Positions 1 through 9,349 of a DNA stretch of 64,000 nucleotides are shown in pieces. Numbering within the stretch: the first letter of the stretch is position 1; the number at the start of each line of letters is the position of its first letter. The DNA lies in the NCBI RefSeq assembly GCF_002220095.1, contig NZ_CP022372.1, forward strand, positions 211,001 to 275,000. Direction: 5' to 3'. The position numbers and the translations under genes are program-made. The notes under the pieces were generated by a model. The model had not been told where the DNA came from, ran no database searches, and saw only the letters and a program-made list of their open reading frames with translations. Source of the stretch: Bosea sp. AS-1. GTDB lineage: Bacteria > Pseudomonadota > Alphaproteobacteria > Rhizobiales > Beijerinckiaceae.

Positions 1-434
1 AGGAAGTCCAGGAACATCTTCTGCTGGTGGCGGTAGTAGCTCGGATCGCAGGTGGCGAGCTCGCGGCTCCAGTCGAGCGACAGGCCCATCGACTTGAGCT
101 GCTTGCGCATCGTCGCGATGTTCTCATAGGTCCAGTCGCGCGGATGCACCTTCTTCTGCTTGGCGGCATTCTCTGCCGGCAGGCCGAAGGCGTCCCAGCC
201 CATCGGATGCAGCACCGAGAAGCCCTTGGCGCGCTTGTAGCGCGCGACCACGTCGCCCATCGCGTAGTTGCGGACATGGCCCATATGGATGCGCCCCGAC
301 GGGTAGGGGAACATCTCGAGGACATAGTAGCTCGGCCGCGTGTCGTCGTTCCTCGTCTCGAAGAGCTTGCGCTCCTCCCAGACGCTGCGCCATTTCGGCT
401 CGGATTCCTTGGGGTTGTAACGTTCGACGGCCAT
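1..434 (-). CDS. leuS: Leucyl-tRNA synthetase, N-terminal part (gene runs off the left edge)
   Basis: Class I aminoacyl-tRNA synthetase that charges tRNA-Leu with leucine in the cytoplasm. Only about 144 N-terminal residues are present; the 3' end of the gene lies left of base 1. The start gives [16 protein letters not shown], typical of the family. The ATP-binding HIGH-type motif appears as HMGH at about residue 48, within [15 protein letters not shown]. It is divergent from yggS, with about 165 bp between the starts. In many Rhizobiales leuS is followed by an LptE-like gene, holA and parB (established synteny, not visible here). Identity is certain; full length cannot be judged. Confidence 0.96.
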   Translation of the reverse strand, partial: MAVERYNPKESEPKWRSVWEERKLFETRNDDTRPSYYVLEMFPYPSGRIHMGHVRNYAMGDVVARYKRAKGFSVLHPMGWDAFGLPAENAAKQKKVHPRDWTYENIATMRKQLKSMGLSLDWSRELATCDPSYYRHQQKMFLDF

Positions 435-600
435 GTCAGCGAGCAATCACTCTACGGGCATTCTTGCGGGATCCGCCGGTGCGGGAAGCGGCCGGCGCAG
501 GGGTCCGTTGCGAAAAACCGGATGAGGTTTTCCACATCCTGTTCTAGGACACCATTGCGCGCACGGGGTCAACGGCACGCTGGACATGAAGGGCTGCGAT

Positions 601-1266
601 ATGAGCGATACGGTTACGCGTCTGGAGGCGATTCGGGCCTCGGTCACGCGTGCGGCGCGCGATTTCGGGCGCAAGCCGGAGAGCGTTACGTTGGTCGCCG
701 TGTCCAAGACGAAGCCGGCCGAGCAGATCCTCGAGGCGCTCGAAGCAGGCCAGCGGGTGTTCGGCGAAAACTATGTCCAGGAGGCCAAGGCGAAGTGGCC
801 GGCGCTGAAGGAGCGCTTTCCAGAGGCCGAGCTGCACATGATCGGGCCGCTGCAGTCGAACAAGGCGCGCGAAGCCGTCGCGCTGTTCGACGTCATCGAG
901 TCTCTCGACCGCGAAAGTCTGGCCAAGGAGCTGGCACGCGAGATCGCGCGGGCCGGCAGGGCTCCACGGCTGTTCGTGCAGGTCAATACCGGCGAGGAGC
1001 CGCAGAAGGGCGGCATCCTGCCCGGCGATACGGACGCCTTTCTCGCGCGCTGCCGCGAGGTTCACGGTCTCGCGATCGAAGGTCTGATGTGCATTCCGCC
1101 GGCGGACGAGCCGCCCTCCCCGCATTTCGGGCTGCTCGCCAAGATCGCCGCTCGCAACGGGCTCAAGGGCCTGTCGATGGGCATGAGCGCCGATTACGAA
1201 GCGGCGATCCAGCTCGGCGCCACGCATGTGCGCGTCGGCAGCGCCATCTTCGGGGAGCGCGGCTAG
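601..1266 (+). CDS. yggS: YggS family pyridoxal phosphate-dependent protein (PLP homeostasis)
   Basis: Single-domain PLP-binding protein (alanine racemase N-terminal fold, PROSC/YggS) that buffers free pyridoxal phosphate; no catalytic reaction is firmly known. The PLP lysine is about residue 37 in VAVSKTKP, and the conserved GENYVQEAKAKW and HMIGPLQSNKAR blocks follow. At 221 aa it has the usual length. I chose the ATG at 601 because AAGGG lies 7 bases upstream; an in-frame ATG at 586 would add five residues without a better ribosome site. Its 3' end overlaps the convergent VOC gene by 4 bp. Confidence 0.93.
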   Translation: MSDTVTRLEAIRASVTRAARDFGRKPESVTLVAVSKTKPAEQILEALEAGQRVFGENYVQEAKAKWPALKERFPEAELHMIGPLQSNKAREAVALFDVIESLDRESLAKELAREIARAGRAPRLFVQVNTGEEPQKGGILPGDTDAFLARCREVHGLAIEGLMCIPPADEPPSPHFGLLAKIAARNGLKGLSMGMSADYEAAIQLGATHVRVGSAIFGERG

Positions 1267-1646
1267 GCTCTCAGCGGTTCGCCGACATCGATGCGGTTGC
1301 CATCGGGATCTTCGAAGACGAAGGCGCGTAGCCCATAGTCCTTGTCGCGCAGGCCCTTGACGATGCGCAGGCCGCGCTCGCGAACGATGGCGTGGATGGC
1401 CTCGATGTCCTCGACCATCATGTGGGCGACGTTGAATGCTGCCGCCTTATGGCTGGGCTGAAGCGTCAGGTGCAGCTCGGCCGCGTCGCGCTTCAGGATC
1501 ATGAAGCCAACGGGATTGCCGTTCTCGAAGGTTTTCCGGAAGCCGAGGGCACCGATATAGAAGTCGCAGGCGCGGGCCATGTCGGCAACAGGCAGCATGG
1601 TGGCGATCCGCCCGAAGCGGAGGCCGGAAGAGACCGAATCAATCAT
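1263..1646 (-). CDS. VOC (glyoxalase/bleomycin resistance) family protein
   Basis: A 127-residue protein of the vicinal oxygen chelate superfamily with paired beta-alpha-beta-beta-beta modules. The N-terminal half has MLPVADMARACDFYIGALGF. The C-terminal half has FVFEDPDGNRIDV, the usual closing motif carrying the metal-ligand or acidic residue. Such proteins are glyoxalases, dioxygenases or drug-binding resistance proteins, and sequence alone does not say which. It is convergent with yggS with a 4-bp overlap, so the two share no terminator. Confidence 0.85.
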   Translation of the reverse strand: MIDSVSSGLRFGRIATMLPVADMARACDFYIGALGFRKTFENGNPVGFMILKRDAAELHLTLQPSHKAAAFNVAHMMVEDIEAIHAIVRERGLRIVKGLRDKDYGLRAFVFEDPDGNRIDVGEPLRA

Positions 1647-1761
1647 CGCAAGTTCTCAGGCTGGGAGCGGCTTGACGGCCCGGGACGGTGCCCGAATGCG
1701 TTCGCCGTTTCCGAGAGGATGGTCGAGACGGTGCTCGCCCTCGCTTCTAGCCGGATTCGGA

Positions 1762-2313
1762 CTAGCTGACCAGAATGCGGCAATGACGGGCCAGCCGTGG
1801 CAGCACCTTGGCGAAGACGTGCGCCTCGACCGCCACGCAGCCGGCGGTCGGCGTGAAGCCCGGGCGGGCAAGATGCCAGAAGATCGCGCTGCCACGCCCG
1901 CGAATCACCGGCCGGTCGTTCCAGCCGAGCTCGACGATGATGTCGTAGAGGTGATCCTCGCGTTGGAGCCGTTCCTCGGCTTCGCCCGGCGGGCGGTCGA
2001 TCAGGCGATTGTAGCGGCGGTCCTTCTGGTCGTCGCACCAGGCATCGCGCGGTCCAATTCGCTTCAGAGGCAGCAGGGTGCGTGGCCGGGCGAGGCGGTC
2101 AGCCCGGTAGAAGACGCCGCGCAGCGGCAGCTCGGTTCGCGGGGTGCCGCCGTCGCCCTCGCGTTTGTCGGTGCGAATGCCGGAGCGGCCGAGCGCGCAG
2201 GGAAAGACCGCGTTGCCCGCGACGAGGAAACCCTTTCGGCGATCGTGCACTGAAGCGAAAACCCGCAGCGACGAGAGGTTGCGCGGGCGGAAGCCGGGGC
2301 GCCCGGCAGTCAT
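1762..2313 (-). CDS. L,D-transpeptidase (YkuD) family protein
   Basis: About 183 residues with the L,D-transpeptidase catalytic signature near the C-terminus: His at about residue 147 (FWHLAR) and Cys at about residue 159 (TAGCVAV), the nucleophile that acylates on peptidoglycan tetrapeptides in 3-3 cross-linking. No obvious signal peptide is present from this start, which suggests either an upstream start (a GTG about 15 bases earlier) or the short exported subfamily seen in rhizobia. It is divergent from the CenR-like regulator. The family is clear; substrate and start are uncertain. Confidence 0.85.
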   Translation of the reverse strand: MTAGRPGFRPRNLSSLRVFASVHDRRKGFLVAGNAVFPCALGRSGIRTDKREGDGGTPRTELPLRGVFYRADRLARPRTLLPLKRIGPRDAWCDDQKDRRYNRLIDRPPGEAEERLQREDHLYDIIVELGWNDRPVIRGRGSAIFWHLARPGFTPTAGCVAVEAHVFAKVLPRLARHCRILVS

Positions 2314-2409
2314 TTCACGGTTTCTCACGGGGATTCCAGAATGCGTGACTTGCGATGACGACTCGGGCGGCCCATGTTGCCCTACTCTTTGCGTTCGAGC
2401 GAACAGCCC

Positions 2410-3096
2410 ATGTCCGTCGTCCATCATATTCTCCTGGTCGATGACGACCAGACCCTTCGCGACGCCCTCGCGGAACAGCTGGCGCTCTATGACGAGTTCC
2501 GGCTGTCGACGGCGGGCAACGCGACGGAAGCGATCAAGGCTGCGCAGAACGAGCGGATCGACCTCGTGGTCATGGATGTCGGGCTGCCCGACATGGATGG
2601 GCGCGAGGCCGTGAAGCTGATGCGCAAGAACGGCTTCAAGAGCCCGGTCGTGATGCTCACGGCGCAAAGCTCGGACGCAGACACGGTGCTGGGGCTCGAG
2701 GCCGGTGCCAACGACTATGTGGTGAAGCCGTTCAAATTCGCCGTGCTGCTGGCGCGCATCCGGGCGCATCTGCGCCAGTACGAGGCGAGCGAGGATGCCA
2801 TTTTTCAGGTTGGCCCCTACACATTCCACCCGGGCTCCAAGCTGCTCGTCAGCGAGAAGGGCTCGAAGACCAAGCTGACCGAGAAGGAAACGGCGATCCT
2901 GCGCTTCCTCTATCGCGCCGGCCGCAAGCCGATCGCGCGCGAGGTGCTGCTGCAGGAGGTTTGGGGCTATAACAGCCAGGTGACCACGCATACCCTCGAA
3001 ACCCACATCTACCGGCTGCGCCAGAAGATCGAGCCCGATCCCGGCAATGCCCGTCTCCTCGTGACCGATGCCGGCGGCTACCGGCTGAATCCCTGA
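2410..3096 (+). CDS. cenR: OmpR-family response regulator, CenR-like
   Basis: Two-domain DNA-binding response regulator of 228 aa. The receiver has the acidic pair in LLVDDDQ, phospho-acceptor Asp at about residue 56 (VVMDVGLPDMDG) and Lys at about 106 (VKPFKF). The winged-helix half ends VTTHTLETHIYRLRQKIEP...GGYRL. The wording closely recalls CenR of Caulobacter and other alphaproteobacteria, an essential cell-envelope regulator paired with CenK; that orthology is inferred from memory of the family. I took ATG 2410 (MSVVHHILLVDDD); an in-frame ATG at 2374 is possible. It is followed after 3 bp by the cyclic-nucleotide-binding gene. Confidence 0.88.
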   Translation: MSVVHHILLVDDDQTLRDALAEQLALYDEFRLSTAGNATEAIKAAQNERIDLVVMDVGLPDMDGREAVKLMRKNGFKSPVVMLTAQSSDADTVLGLEAGANDYVVKPFKFAVLLARIRAHLRQYEASEDAIFQVGPYTFHPGSKLLVSEKGSKTKLTEKETAILRFLYRAGRKPIAREVLLQEVWGYNSQVTTHTLETHIYRLRQKIEPDPGNARLLVTDAGGYRLNP

Positions 3097-3099
3097 CGG

Positions 3100-3564
3100 A
3101 TGGCTCTCGACGACGACATGGCCTTGCTGGCCCGGCAGCCGCTGCTGAGCCTGATGGAACGCGATGCACTGCGGTTGCTGGCTTTCGCTGCCGAAAGCCG
3201 CATCCTGCGGGCCGGCGACGTGCTGTTTCGCGCCGGCGAGCCGTCCGACGGCGCCGTGCTTGTCGTTTCCGGAGCGGTGGCGCTGACGGCGCAGGAGGAT
3301 GGCCAGCCCGCCAGCGAGATCGTCGGTCCCGGAGCAATGATCGGCGAGCTCGCCCTGTTCACCTCGGTGCCCCGGCAGGTCACGGCCATCGCCCGTGAGC
3401 CGACGCAGATCATGCGGTTGCCGCGCAGCGTGATGCGCCGCGTTCTCGGCGAATCGCCGAATTCGGCGGAGGCGATCGTCGAGGCGATCGGAGACCGACT
3501 ACGGGGTTTCGTCGGAGAGCTGTCCGCGGTGCAGGCGGCGCTTGGCGCGATCGATCGCAAGTAG
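3100..3564 (+). CDS. Cyclic nucleotide-binding domain protein (Crp-like effector domain only)
   Basis: A 154-residue protein made almost wholly of a Crp/Fnr-type cNMP-binding beta-barrel: LRAGDVLFRAGEPSDGAVLVVSGAV, then GPGAMIGELALFTSVPRQVTAIA, the phosphate-binding-cassette region with Glu and Arg. There is no helix-turn-helix afterwards, so it is not a stand-alone transcription factor. Starting 3 bp after the CenR-like gene, it is almost certainly co-transcribed with it, suggesting that a nucleotide signal feeds into that pathway (inference). The ligand is unknown. Confidence 0.88.
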   Translation: MALDDDMALLARQPLLSLMERDALRLLAFAAESRILRAGDVLFRAGEPSDGAVLVVSGAVALTAQEDGQPASEIVGPGAMIGELALFTSVPRQVTAIAREPTQIMRLPRSVMRRVLGESPNSAEAIVEAIGDRLRGFVGELSAVQAALGAIDRK

Positions 3565-3578
3565 CGGACGACGCCGGG

Positions 3579-4496
3579 TCAGGCGGCTGGCGGGTGCCGA
3601 GCGGCGCGGATGGCGGCGAATTTCGGCCACAGGATGTTGACGCAGAGCCCCGCCAGGACGAGGCCTGCCGCCAGGAACTTCCAGCCAGGTAAAGGCTCGC
3701 CCAGCCAGATCGCGGCGGCGCCCATGCCGAAGACCGGAACGAGCAGGGACGTTGGCGCCACCGTGGCGGCCGTGTAGCGCGAGAGCAGCCAGCCCCACAG
3801 GGCAAAGCCGAACATGACGTTGCCCACAGCCTGCCAGATCGCGGCGGCCCAGGCCACGATGGGCGCGCCGATGAGGCCGCCTTGGATTGCTGACCAACCT
3901 TCGATGCACCAGGACAGGGCGAAAAGTGGCGGCACGGCAAAGAGGCTCGTCCAGACGACATAGGCCAGCATGTCGACATTGGGGGTGCTGCGCGCCACGA
4001 TATTGCCGCCGGCCCAGCAAATTGCGGCGCCGAGGATCAGGATGACCCCGAGCGGGGTCGTCGTGCCGTCGGTGTGCCAGAGAATCACGACGATGCCGGC
4101 AGCGGCGAGCAGGAGGCCGGCGATCTGGAAAGGCTGGACGCGTTCACGGGTGATCGCCGCGGCGAGCAGGATCGTGAAGAAGGATTGCGACTGCACCACG
4201 AGAGAGGCGAGGCCCGGCGTGATGAAGCCTTTGATGGCGATGAACAGCAGCCCGAATTGGCCTGCACCGATCAGGAAGCCATAGGCGGCAAGCTTGCTCC
4301 AGGGCACGTCCGGCCGCTTGAGGAAGAAGACCATCGGCAACAGCGCGAAGGTGAAGCGCAGGCAGGCAAAGAGCAGCGGCGGAAAATGCTCGACGCCGAT
4401 GCGGATGACGACGAAATTCGTGCCCCAGACCACCATCACGGCCAGGGTCAGCAGCGCGTCGCGCAGGGATAGCGATGTCGAAAGGGGGCGCTGCAA
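3579..4496 (-). CDS. EamA/DMT family transporter
   Basis: Integral inner-membrane protein of 305 aa with about ten hydrophobic helices and two EamA repeats. The first begins ALLTLAVMVVWGTNFVVIRIG; the second repeat follows GVILILGAAICWAGGNIVAR. It ends LGEPLPGWKFLAAGLVLAGL, the usual last-helix motif. Members related to RhaT and the cysteine/O-acetylserine exporter YdeD export amino acids or metabolites, but the substrate cannot be read here. It is convergent with the preceding cNMP-binding gene, 15 bp apart. Confidence 0.9.
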   Translation of the reverse strand: MQRPLSTSLSLRDALLTLAVMVVWGTNFVVIRIGVEHFPPLLFACLRFTFALLPMVFFLKRPDVPWSKLAAYGFLIGAGQFGLLFIAIKGFITPGLASLVVQSQSFFTILLAAAITRERVQPFQIAGLLLAAAGIVVILWHTDGTTTPLGVILILGAAICWAGGNIVARSTPNVDMLAYVVWTSLFAVPPLFALSWCIEGWSAIQGGLIGAPIVAWAAAIWQAVGNVMFGFALWGWLLSRYTAATVAPTSLLVPVFGMGAAAIWLGEPLPGWKFLAAGLVLAGLCVNILWPKFAAIRAARHPPAA

Positions 4497-4642
4497 CGGC
4501 TCGGTCTTGCGAAGGCCCGACCGGCGGCCGAGCGCTGCGCGCTATATCATGAAGACGGTCGAGCCGGGCGGTGCGGTGCAACATGGCCGGGGCGCTGCCG
4601 ACACATGGGCTTGGCCCCGCCTGCCCTCTGCGGAGGTTGGCG

Positions 4643-5458
4643 TCAGAGCTCCAGCGTCACCGTAACCGGGACGTGATCCGAAGGGCGTTCCCAGCCGCGC
4701 GCTTCGCGCAGGAAGGTGAGGTCGCGCAAGGCCGGCTTCAGCGCGTCCGAGAGCCAGATGTGGTCGAGCCGGCGGCCGCGATTGGAGGCTTCCCAGTCCT
4801 GCGCGCGATAACTCCACCAGGAATAGAGCTTTTCGGGCTCGGGCTTGAGTGTGCGCGCAGCGTCGGTCCAGCCGAGCTCGCTGCGCAGTTTCTCCAGCGT
4901 CGTCGTCTCGATCGGCGTGTGGCTGACCACATCGAGGAGCTGCTTGTGGCTCCAGACGTCATGCTCCAGCGGCGCGATGTTGAGATCACCGAGCAGGATC
5001 GCCGGCCGGTCGGTCGGCTTCTTGGTCACGCCCCAGGCTCCGAGCTCGTCGAGGAAAGCGAGCTTATGGGCGAATTTGTCGTTTTTGGCGGGGTCCGGGA
5101 TATCGCCGCCGGCCGGGATGTAGAAATTATGGATGGCGACACCGGCGGCCGCACCGGCTGCCTTGTCGAGCGTCACCGTCATGTGCCGGGCGTCGTTGCG
5201 GCCGCACATCGACATCGCCTCCTTCTCGCTGAAGGGCAGCTTCGAGACGATGGCGACGCCGTTATAGCCCTTCTGGCCGATGAAGGCCTGGTGCACATAG
5301 CCGAGCCGATGGAAGTCCTTGGCCGGGAACTGCTCGTCCGGCGTCTTGGTCTCCTGAAGGCAAAGAACGTCGGGCGCGTGGCGGGTGAGGAACTCGCCGA
5401 CCATGCCGATGCGCAGGCGGACGGAATTGATGTTCCAGCTCGTGACGGTGAGTTGCAC
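4643..5458 (-). CDS. xthA: Exodeoxyribonuclease III
   Basis: Mg-dependent AP endonuclease and 3'-5' exonuclease for base-excision repair, about 271 aa. The endonuclease/exonuclease/phosphatase motifs are in order: TSWNINSVRLRI at the N-terminus, LCLQETK, YNGVAIVSK, LLGDLNIAP and the closing SDHVPVTVTL. I chose the GTG at 5458 (MQLTVTSWNINSV). The longer frame from ATG 5509 would begin inside the hairpin terminator of the upstream lolA-like gene. Downstream of lolA and ftsK on the same strand, a conserved rhizobial order. Confidence 0.93.
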   Translation of the reverse strand: MQLTVTSWNINSVRLRIGMVGEFLTRHAPDVLCLQETKTPDEQFPAKDFHRLGYVHQAFIGQKGYNGVAIVSKLPFSEKEAMSMCGRNDARHMTVTLDKAAGAAAGVAIHNFYIPAGGDIPDPAKNDKFAHKLAFLDELGAWGVTKKPTDRPAILLGDLNIAPLEHDVWSHKQLLDVVSHTPIETTTLEKLRSELGWTDAARTLKPEPEKLYSWWSYRAQDWEASNRGRRLDHIWLSDALKPALRDLTFLREARGWERPSDHVPVTVTLEL

Positions 5459-5508
5459 GCGAAGATTCCGGCAAAGAGGGAGGCCGGAAACTGGGTCGTC
5501 AGACGGCA

Positions 5509-5537
5509 AAAGGCAAGCCGTTTCGGGGCTTGCCTTT
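5509..5537 (-). terminator. Intrinsic terminator downstream of the lolA-like gene
   Basis: An 11-bp perfect stem, AAAGGCAAGCC (5509-5519) with GGCTTGCCTTT (5527-5537) and a 7-base loop. On the minus strand it ends in a U-rich 3' arm just past the lolA-like stop codon at 5544. It separates that gene from xthA. Confidence 0.75.
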
Positions 5538-5543
5538 GAGAGC

Positions 5544-6401
5544 TCAGAGGGTGCGCTGGTAATCGATCACGAAATTCTTGGGGTCGGCCCGGCGCTGAAG
5601 GCTGAGATTGTAGAGCGAGACCGCGGTCTCGTAGCCTTGCGGGTCGATCACCACCCATTGCCGCAACTCGTTGGCGACGAGATCGAATTTCAGCGTGATC
5701 TTCGAGGTGCCGCCGAGCGTCGAGCGATCCTCGATCCGGACGGAGAGAATGTCGCCATCGACGCTGGCGCTGGTGATGGTGCCTTCACGGCTCAAGTCCA
5801 TCTTCTCGCGCACCAGGAATTTCAGAGGCGTCTGGCCGATCGAATAGACGTCCTGCGTGCCCAGGCGCTTGTCGCGCACGGCGACGGAGGTGCCGTCGGC
5901 GATGACCTCGGTCGTCGCGGGTGGCTCGTATTCGAAGCGCATCTTGCCGGGGCGCTGGATGTAGACACGGCCTTCCAGGCGCTTCCCGTTGTTGGCGAAC
6001 TGGATGAAATTGCCCTGCAGCGTGGTGAAGCTGTTGAGATAGGCGTTGAGCCGCTCGATCGCTTCTTCCTGTGTCGCCGGTGGCGGCAGCTTCGTCTTGG
6101 CCGGGGCGGGGGCCGGCTTGGCCGCCTCAGGCTTCGCTGTTGTCGTGGCTGGAGCCGCCGTCGTCGCGACGACGGGGCTGGCAGCCTCCGCTGCCGGAGC
6201 GTCGTTCGAGGCGGTGCGCGACTGGCCGAGATCGGCAGGACGGATCGGCGGAAGCGGGATCGGACGCGGCTTGGCGGCGGCAGGCTTGGCCGCGGCGGGC
6301 TTCGGCGGCTGCAACTGCAACGGCTGCGCCTGCGCCGACACGGTGCCGTAGCCCAGCGCTACTGTCAGGACCGAAACCCGAAGGATCGGGATCACTTTCA
6401 T
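5544..6401 (-). CDS. lolA: LolA-like outer-membrane lipoprotein carrier protein
   Basis: Periplasmic protein of 285 aa. It has a signal peptide (MKVIPILRVSVLTVALGYGTVSAQAQ), then a long Pro/Ala/Lys-rich linker to about residue 115. The LolA beta-barrel follows, with RLNAYLNSFTTLQGNFIQF, GRVYIQRPGKMRFEYEPP and a final WVVIDPQGYETAVSLYNL. LolA carries lipoproteins from LolCDE to the outer membrane. The linker is longer than in enteric LolA but common in rhizobial versions. ATG 6401 was chosen over 6500 because it gives the signal peptide and has AGG upstream. It lies directly after ftsK. Confidence 0.88.
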   Translation of the reverse strand: MKVIPILRVSVLTVALGYGTVSAQAQPLQLQPPKPAAAKPAAAKPRPIPLPPIRPADLGQSRTASNDAPAAEAASPVVATTAAPATTTAKPEAAKPAPAPAKTKLPPPATQEEAIERLNAYLNSFTTLQGNFIQFANNGKRLEGRVYIQRPGKMRFEYEPPATTEVIADGTSVAVRDKRLGTQDVYSIGQTPLKFLVREKMDLSREGTITSASVDGDILSVRIEDRSTLGGTSKITLKFDLVANELRQWVVIDPQGYETAVSLYNLSLQRRADPKNFVIDYQRTL

Positions 6402-6589
6402 GAGCAAACCTGCTCCACTCCCTGTCCTGCGGCGACCCTCATGCCGACATGATGCGTGGCGGCTCCGGCCGCAGCGAGGGACCGCTTCTCCCGGTCTCAA
6501 CGCTTTCCATACTGCCGAGGTTGCAGCAACGTGATGGCAATTTGAGGACCGGCATCCGCTAGCGCAAGTCCTCCCGCACGGTGCTGCGG

Positions 6590-9199
6590 CTATTCGTCGT
6601 CGCCGTGACCTTGGGTTTCGACGAGGATTTCGCGTTTACCGGCGTGGTTGGCGGGACCGACGATGCCCTCGTTCTCCATGCGCTCCATGATGGATGCGGC
6701 GCGGTTGTAGCCGATCTGGAGGCGTCGCTGGATGTAGGAGGTCGAGGCCTTCTTGTCGCGCAGCACGACGGCGACGGCCTGCTCGTAGGGGTCGTCGGAG
6801 TCGACGGAACCCATGCCGGTCTTGTCGAAGACGGCGCCGTCCTCGCCCTCCTCGCCCTCCTCTTCCTCGGAGGTGACGGCGTCGAGATATTGCGGCCGCC
6901 CTTGCGTCTTGAGATGGGCGACGACCTTCTCGACCTCGTTGTCCGAGACGAAGGGGCCGTGCACGCGGGTGATGCGGCCGCCGCCGGCCATGTAGAGCAT
7001 GTCGCCCTGGCCCAAGAGCTGCTCGGCACCCATCTCGCCGAGGATCGTGCGCGAGTCGATCTTGCTCGTGACCTGGAAGGAGATCCGGGTCGGGAAGTTC
7101 GCCTTGATCGTGCCGGTGATGACGTCGACCGAGGGCCTTTGGGTGGCCAGCACGACGTGGATGCCGGCGGCACGGGCCATCTGGGCGAGCCGCTGGATCG
7201 TACCCTCGATCTCCTTGCCGGCGACCATCATCAGATCGGCCATCTCGTCGACGATGACGACGATATAGGGCAGAGGCTCGAGGTCCATGACCTCCTCCTC
7301 GTAGATCGCCTCGCCGCTGTGCTTGTCGAAGCCTGTCTGGACCGTGCGGGTGATGATCTCGCCGGCGGCCTTGGCCTCGCCGACCCTGGCGTTGAAGCCG
7401 TCGATGTTGCGCACCGAGAGCTTCGACATCTTCTTGTAGCGCTCCTCCATCTCGCGCACCGCCCATTTCAGGGCGACGACCGCCTTCTTCGGATCGGTGA
7501 CGACGGGGGTGAGCAGATGCGGGATGCCGTCATAGACGGAGAGCTCCAGCATCTTGGGATCGACCATGATCAGGCGGCACTGCTCCGGCTTGAGCCGGTA
7601 GAGGATCGACAGGATCATGGTGTTGATCGCGACGGACTTGCCCGAGCCGGTGGTGCCCGCCACGAGCAGGTGGGGCATACGCGCCAGATCCGCGATCACC
7701 GGCTCGCCGCCGATGGTCTTGCCGAGGCAGAGGGCGAGCTTGTGCTTGGTCGCCTCGAAATCCTGGCTGGCGAGGAGCTCGCGCAGGAAGACGGTCTCGC
7801 GCTTGCTGTTGGGCAGCTCGATGCCGATGGCGTTCTTGCCCTGCACCACCGCGACCCGCGCCGACACCGCGCTCATCGAACGCGCGATGTCGTCCGCCAG
7901 CGAAATCACACGCGACGACTTCGTCCCCGGAGCTGGCTCCAGCTCGTACAGCGTCACAACAGGGCCGGGCCGGACCTGCGTGATCTCGCCGCGCACGCCG
8001 AAATCCTCGAGCACGCCTTCGAGCAGCGTGGCGTTCTGTTCCAAAGCGTCGGTCGAGAGGGCATTGGCGGCGATCTTCTTCGGCTCGGCCAGATAAGTCA
8101 GCGGCGGCAATTCGAAGGAATCGCGGTCGAGGAAGGAGGGCTGGGCCTCGCGCTGCATGCGCTTGCCCGGCTTGGGCGCGGGAGCGGGCGCCGTTACGCG
8201 GGGTGCATTGAGGTCGCGCAGGTCCTGCGCATCGTCGATGTCGAAGGGTGGATCGTCGTCGAAATCACGAGCCGCGGGAGCGCGCGCGCCGGGCAGTGGT
8301 TCGGGATCGAAATTCGGCAGGGACTGGCGCGGTGCCGGCCCGGCGCCGAATTGCGGTTCGCGGCGGACGCGACCGGCGTTCGCCTGTGGTGTCGGGCCGG
8401 TGTCGACGGCGGGCTCGGGCGGGTGCGGCAGGCGGCGCAGGATCGCGGCGCGCAGCGCCATCGCGCCATGGGCAAGCCAGCCGATGAGGATCACGGCGAT
8501 GCCGGGCTCTTCATCGCCACGCTCCTCGCCGTCGGACAGGCCGTCATCGGTTTCGTCATCGAGGACCGGATCCTCGTCATGGACGAAGCCGAAGCCGGCA
8601 GCGGCGGTGACGGCAAGAATTGCGATGCCGGCATAGAGGAAACCGACGAGGCTCGCGACCGCACCGCCCGCGATTCCGGCGATGTTGCGCGTGCCGAAGA
8701 GCAGGCCGTCGCCGACAACGCCGCCCATGCCGGTCGGCAGGGGCCAGCGCGGCGTGGCTGGCAGCGCGCTGGCGACGGCGGCGGCCGCGGCGATGCCGAT
8801 GACCCAGAGGCCGAGCTTGAGCGCGCCGCGGTCGAAGAGATGGAAGCGAATCAGCCGCAGCGCCCAGATCATCGGCGGAAAGAGCAGGGCGATGACGCCG
8901 AGGCCGACGAGCTGCATCAGCAGATCGGCGATCATCGCACCCGGTCGGCCGAGCCAGTTGCGCACGGCGCCGTTGGTGGCGTTGTTGAGGCTCGGATCGT
9001 CGACCGACCAGCTCGCAAGGGCGAGCGCGACGACGACCATCAGCGCGAGCAGCCCGAGCCCGATCAGCTCGGAGGCGCGGCGCGACAGGAACTCCCGCAC
9101 CGGATCGGGCAGGCGGTCCATGAGCGATCGGGAGCGGCGGATGGTGCGCATGCGGCTTCGGGTCGTATTCCGGGCTTTGGGCCGCCTCATGCCGGCCAT
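6590..9199 (-). CDS. ftsK: DNA translocase FtsK
   Basis: Septal DNA pump (869 aa) that clears chromosome dimers at the division site. The N-terminal 200 residues hold about four to five membrane helices, followed by an acidic/Pro-rich linker to about residue 350. In the motor domain Walker A is AGTTGSGKS near residue 518 and Walker B is [10 protein letters not shown] near 650. The gamma winged-helix, which reads KOPS sequences and activates XerD, occupies the last 65 residues ([22 protein letters not shown]). A CtrA-type box lies 27 bp before the ATG. lolA follows on the same strand. Confidence 0.97.
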   Translation of the reverse strand: MAGMRRPKARNTTRSRMRTIRRSRSLMDRLPDPVREFLSRRASELIGLGLLALMVVVALALASWSVDDPSLNNATNGAVRNWLGRPGAMIADLLMQLVGLGVIALLFPPMIWALRLIRFHLFDRGALKLGLWVIGIAAAAAVASALPATPRWPLPTGMGGVVGDGLLFGTRNIAGIAGGAVASLVGFLYAGIAILAVTAAAGFGFVHDEDPVLDDETDDGLSDGEERGDEEPGIAVILIGWLAHGAMALRAAILRRLPHPPEPAVDTGPTPQANAGRVRREPQFGAGPAPRQSLPNFDPEPLPGARAPAARDFDDDPPFDIDDAQDLRDLNAPRVTAPAPAPKPGKRMQREAQPSFLDRDSFELPPLTYLAEPKKIAANALSTDALEQNATLLEGVLEDFGVRGEITQVRPGPVVTLYELEPAPGTKSSRVISLADDIARSMSAVSARVAVVQGKNAIGIELPNSKRETVFLRELLASQDFEATKHKLALCLGKTIGGEPVIADLARMPHLLVAGTTGSGKSVAINTMILSILYRLKPEQCRLIMVDPKMLELSVYDGIPHLLTPVVTDPKKAVVALKWAVREMEERYKKMSKLSVRNIDGFNARVGEAKAAGEIITRTVQTGFDKHSGEAIYEEEVMDLEPLPYIVVIVDEMADLMMVAGKEIEGTIQRLAQMARAAGIHVVLATQRPSVDVITGTIKANFPTRISFQVTSKIDSRTILGEMGAEQLLGQGDMLYMAGGGRITRVHGPFVSDNEVEKVVAHLKTQGRPQYLDAVTSEEEEGEEGEDGAVFDKTGMGSVDSDDPYEQAVAVVLRDKKASTSYIQRRLQIGYNRAASIMERMENEGIVGPANHAGKREILVETQGHGDDE

Positions 9200-9225
9200 A
9201 TCTCCATCAGGTTAGGAAGCTGTGG

Positions 9226-9241
9226 TTAAGGCTCGCTTAAC
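9226..9241 (-). promoter_or_regulatory. CtrA-type binding site (TTAA-N7-TTAAC) upstream of ftsK
   Basis: Exact match to the CtrA consensus: TTAA at 9226-9229, seven bases, TTAA at 9237-9240, followed by C. The surrounding 19 bp, GGTTAAGGCTCGCTTAACC, form a 7-bp inverted repeat. It lies 27 bp before the ftsK start, in the gap shared with a divergent small gene. In a GC-rich genome a chance match is unlikely but not excluded. Regulation of ftsK by CtrA here is inference. Confidence 0.6.
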
Positions 9242-9349
9242 CTTGAAGCCGCCGAGCAGGATTGCTGCCGTCGGCCGTCATGATGATGCGCGAGCATTCT
9301 CGCTGTCGATATTGGCAAATCAATGCCGTTGCAGGACGAGGAGGCGGCC

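Noticed and set aside
528..536. Single DnaA-box match TTTTCCACA between leuS and yggS
   Set aside because: One isolated 9-mer with no second box, no AT-rich unwinding region and no dnaA nearby; too likely by chance to call an origin element.
6581..9229. Long plus-strand open frame of 882 codons
   Set aside because: It is antisense to ftsK, whose motifs are complete. Long shadow frames are expected opposite GC-rich genes with strong third-position bias.
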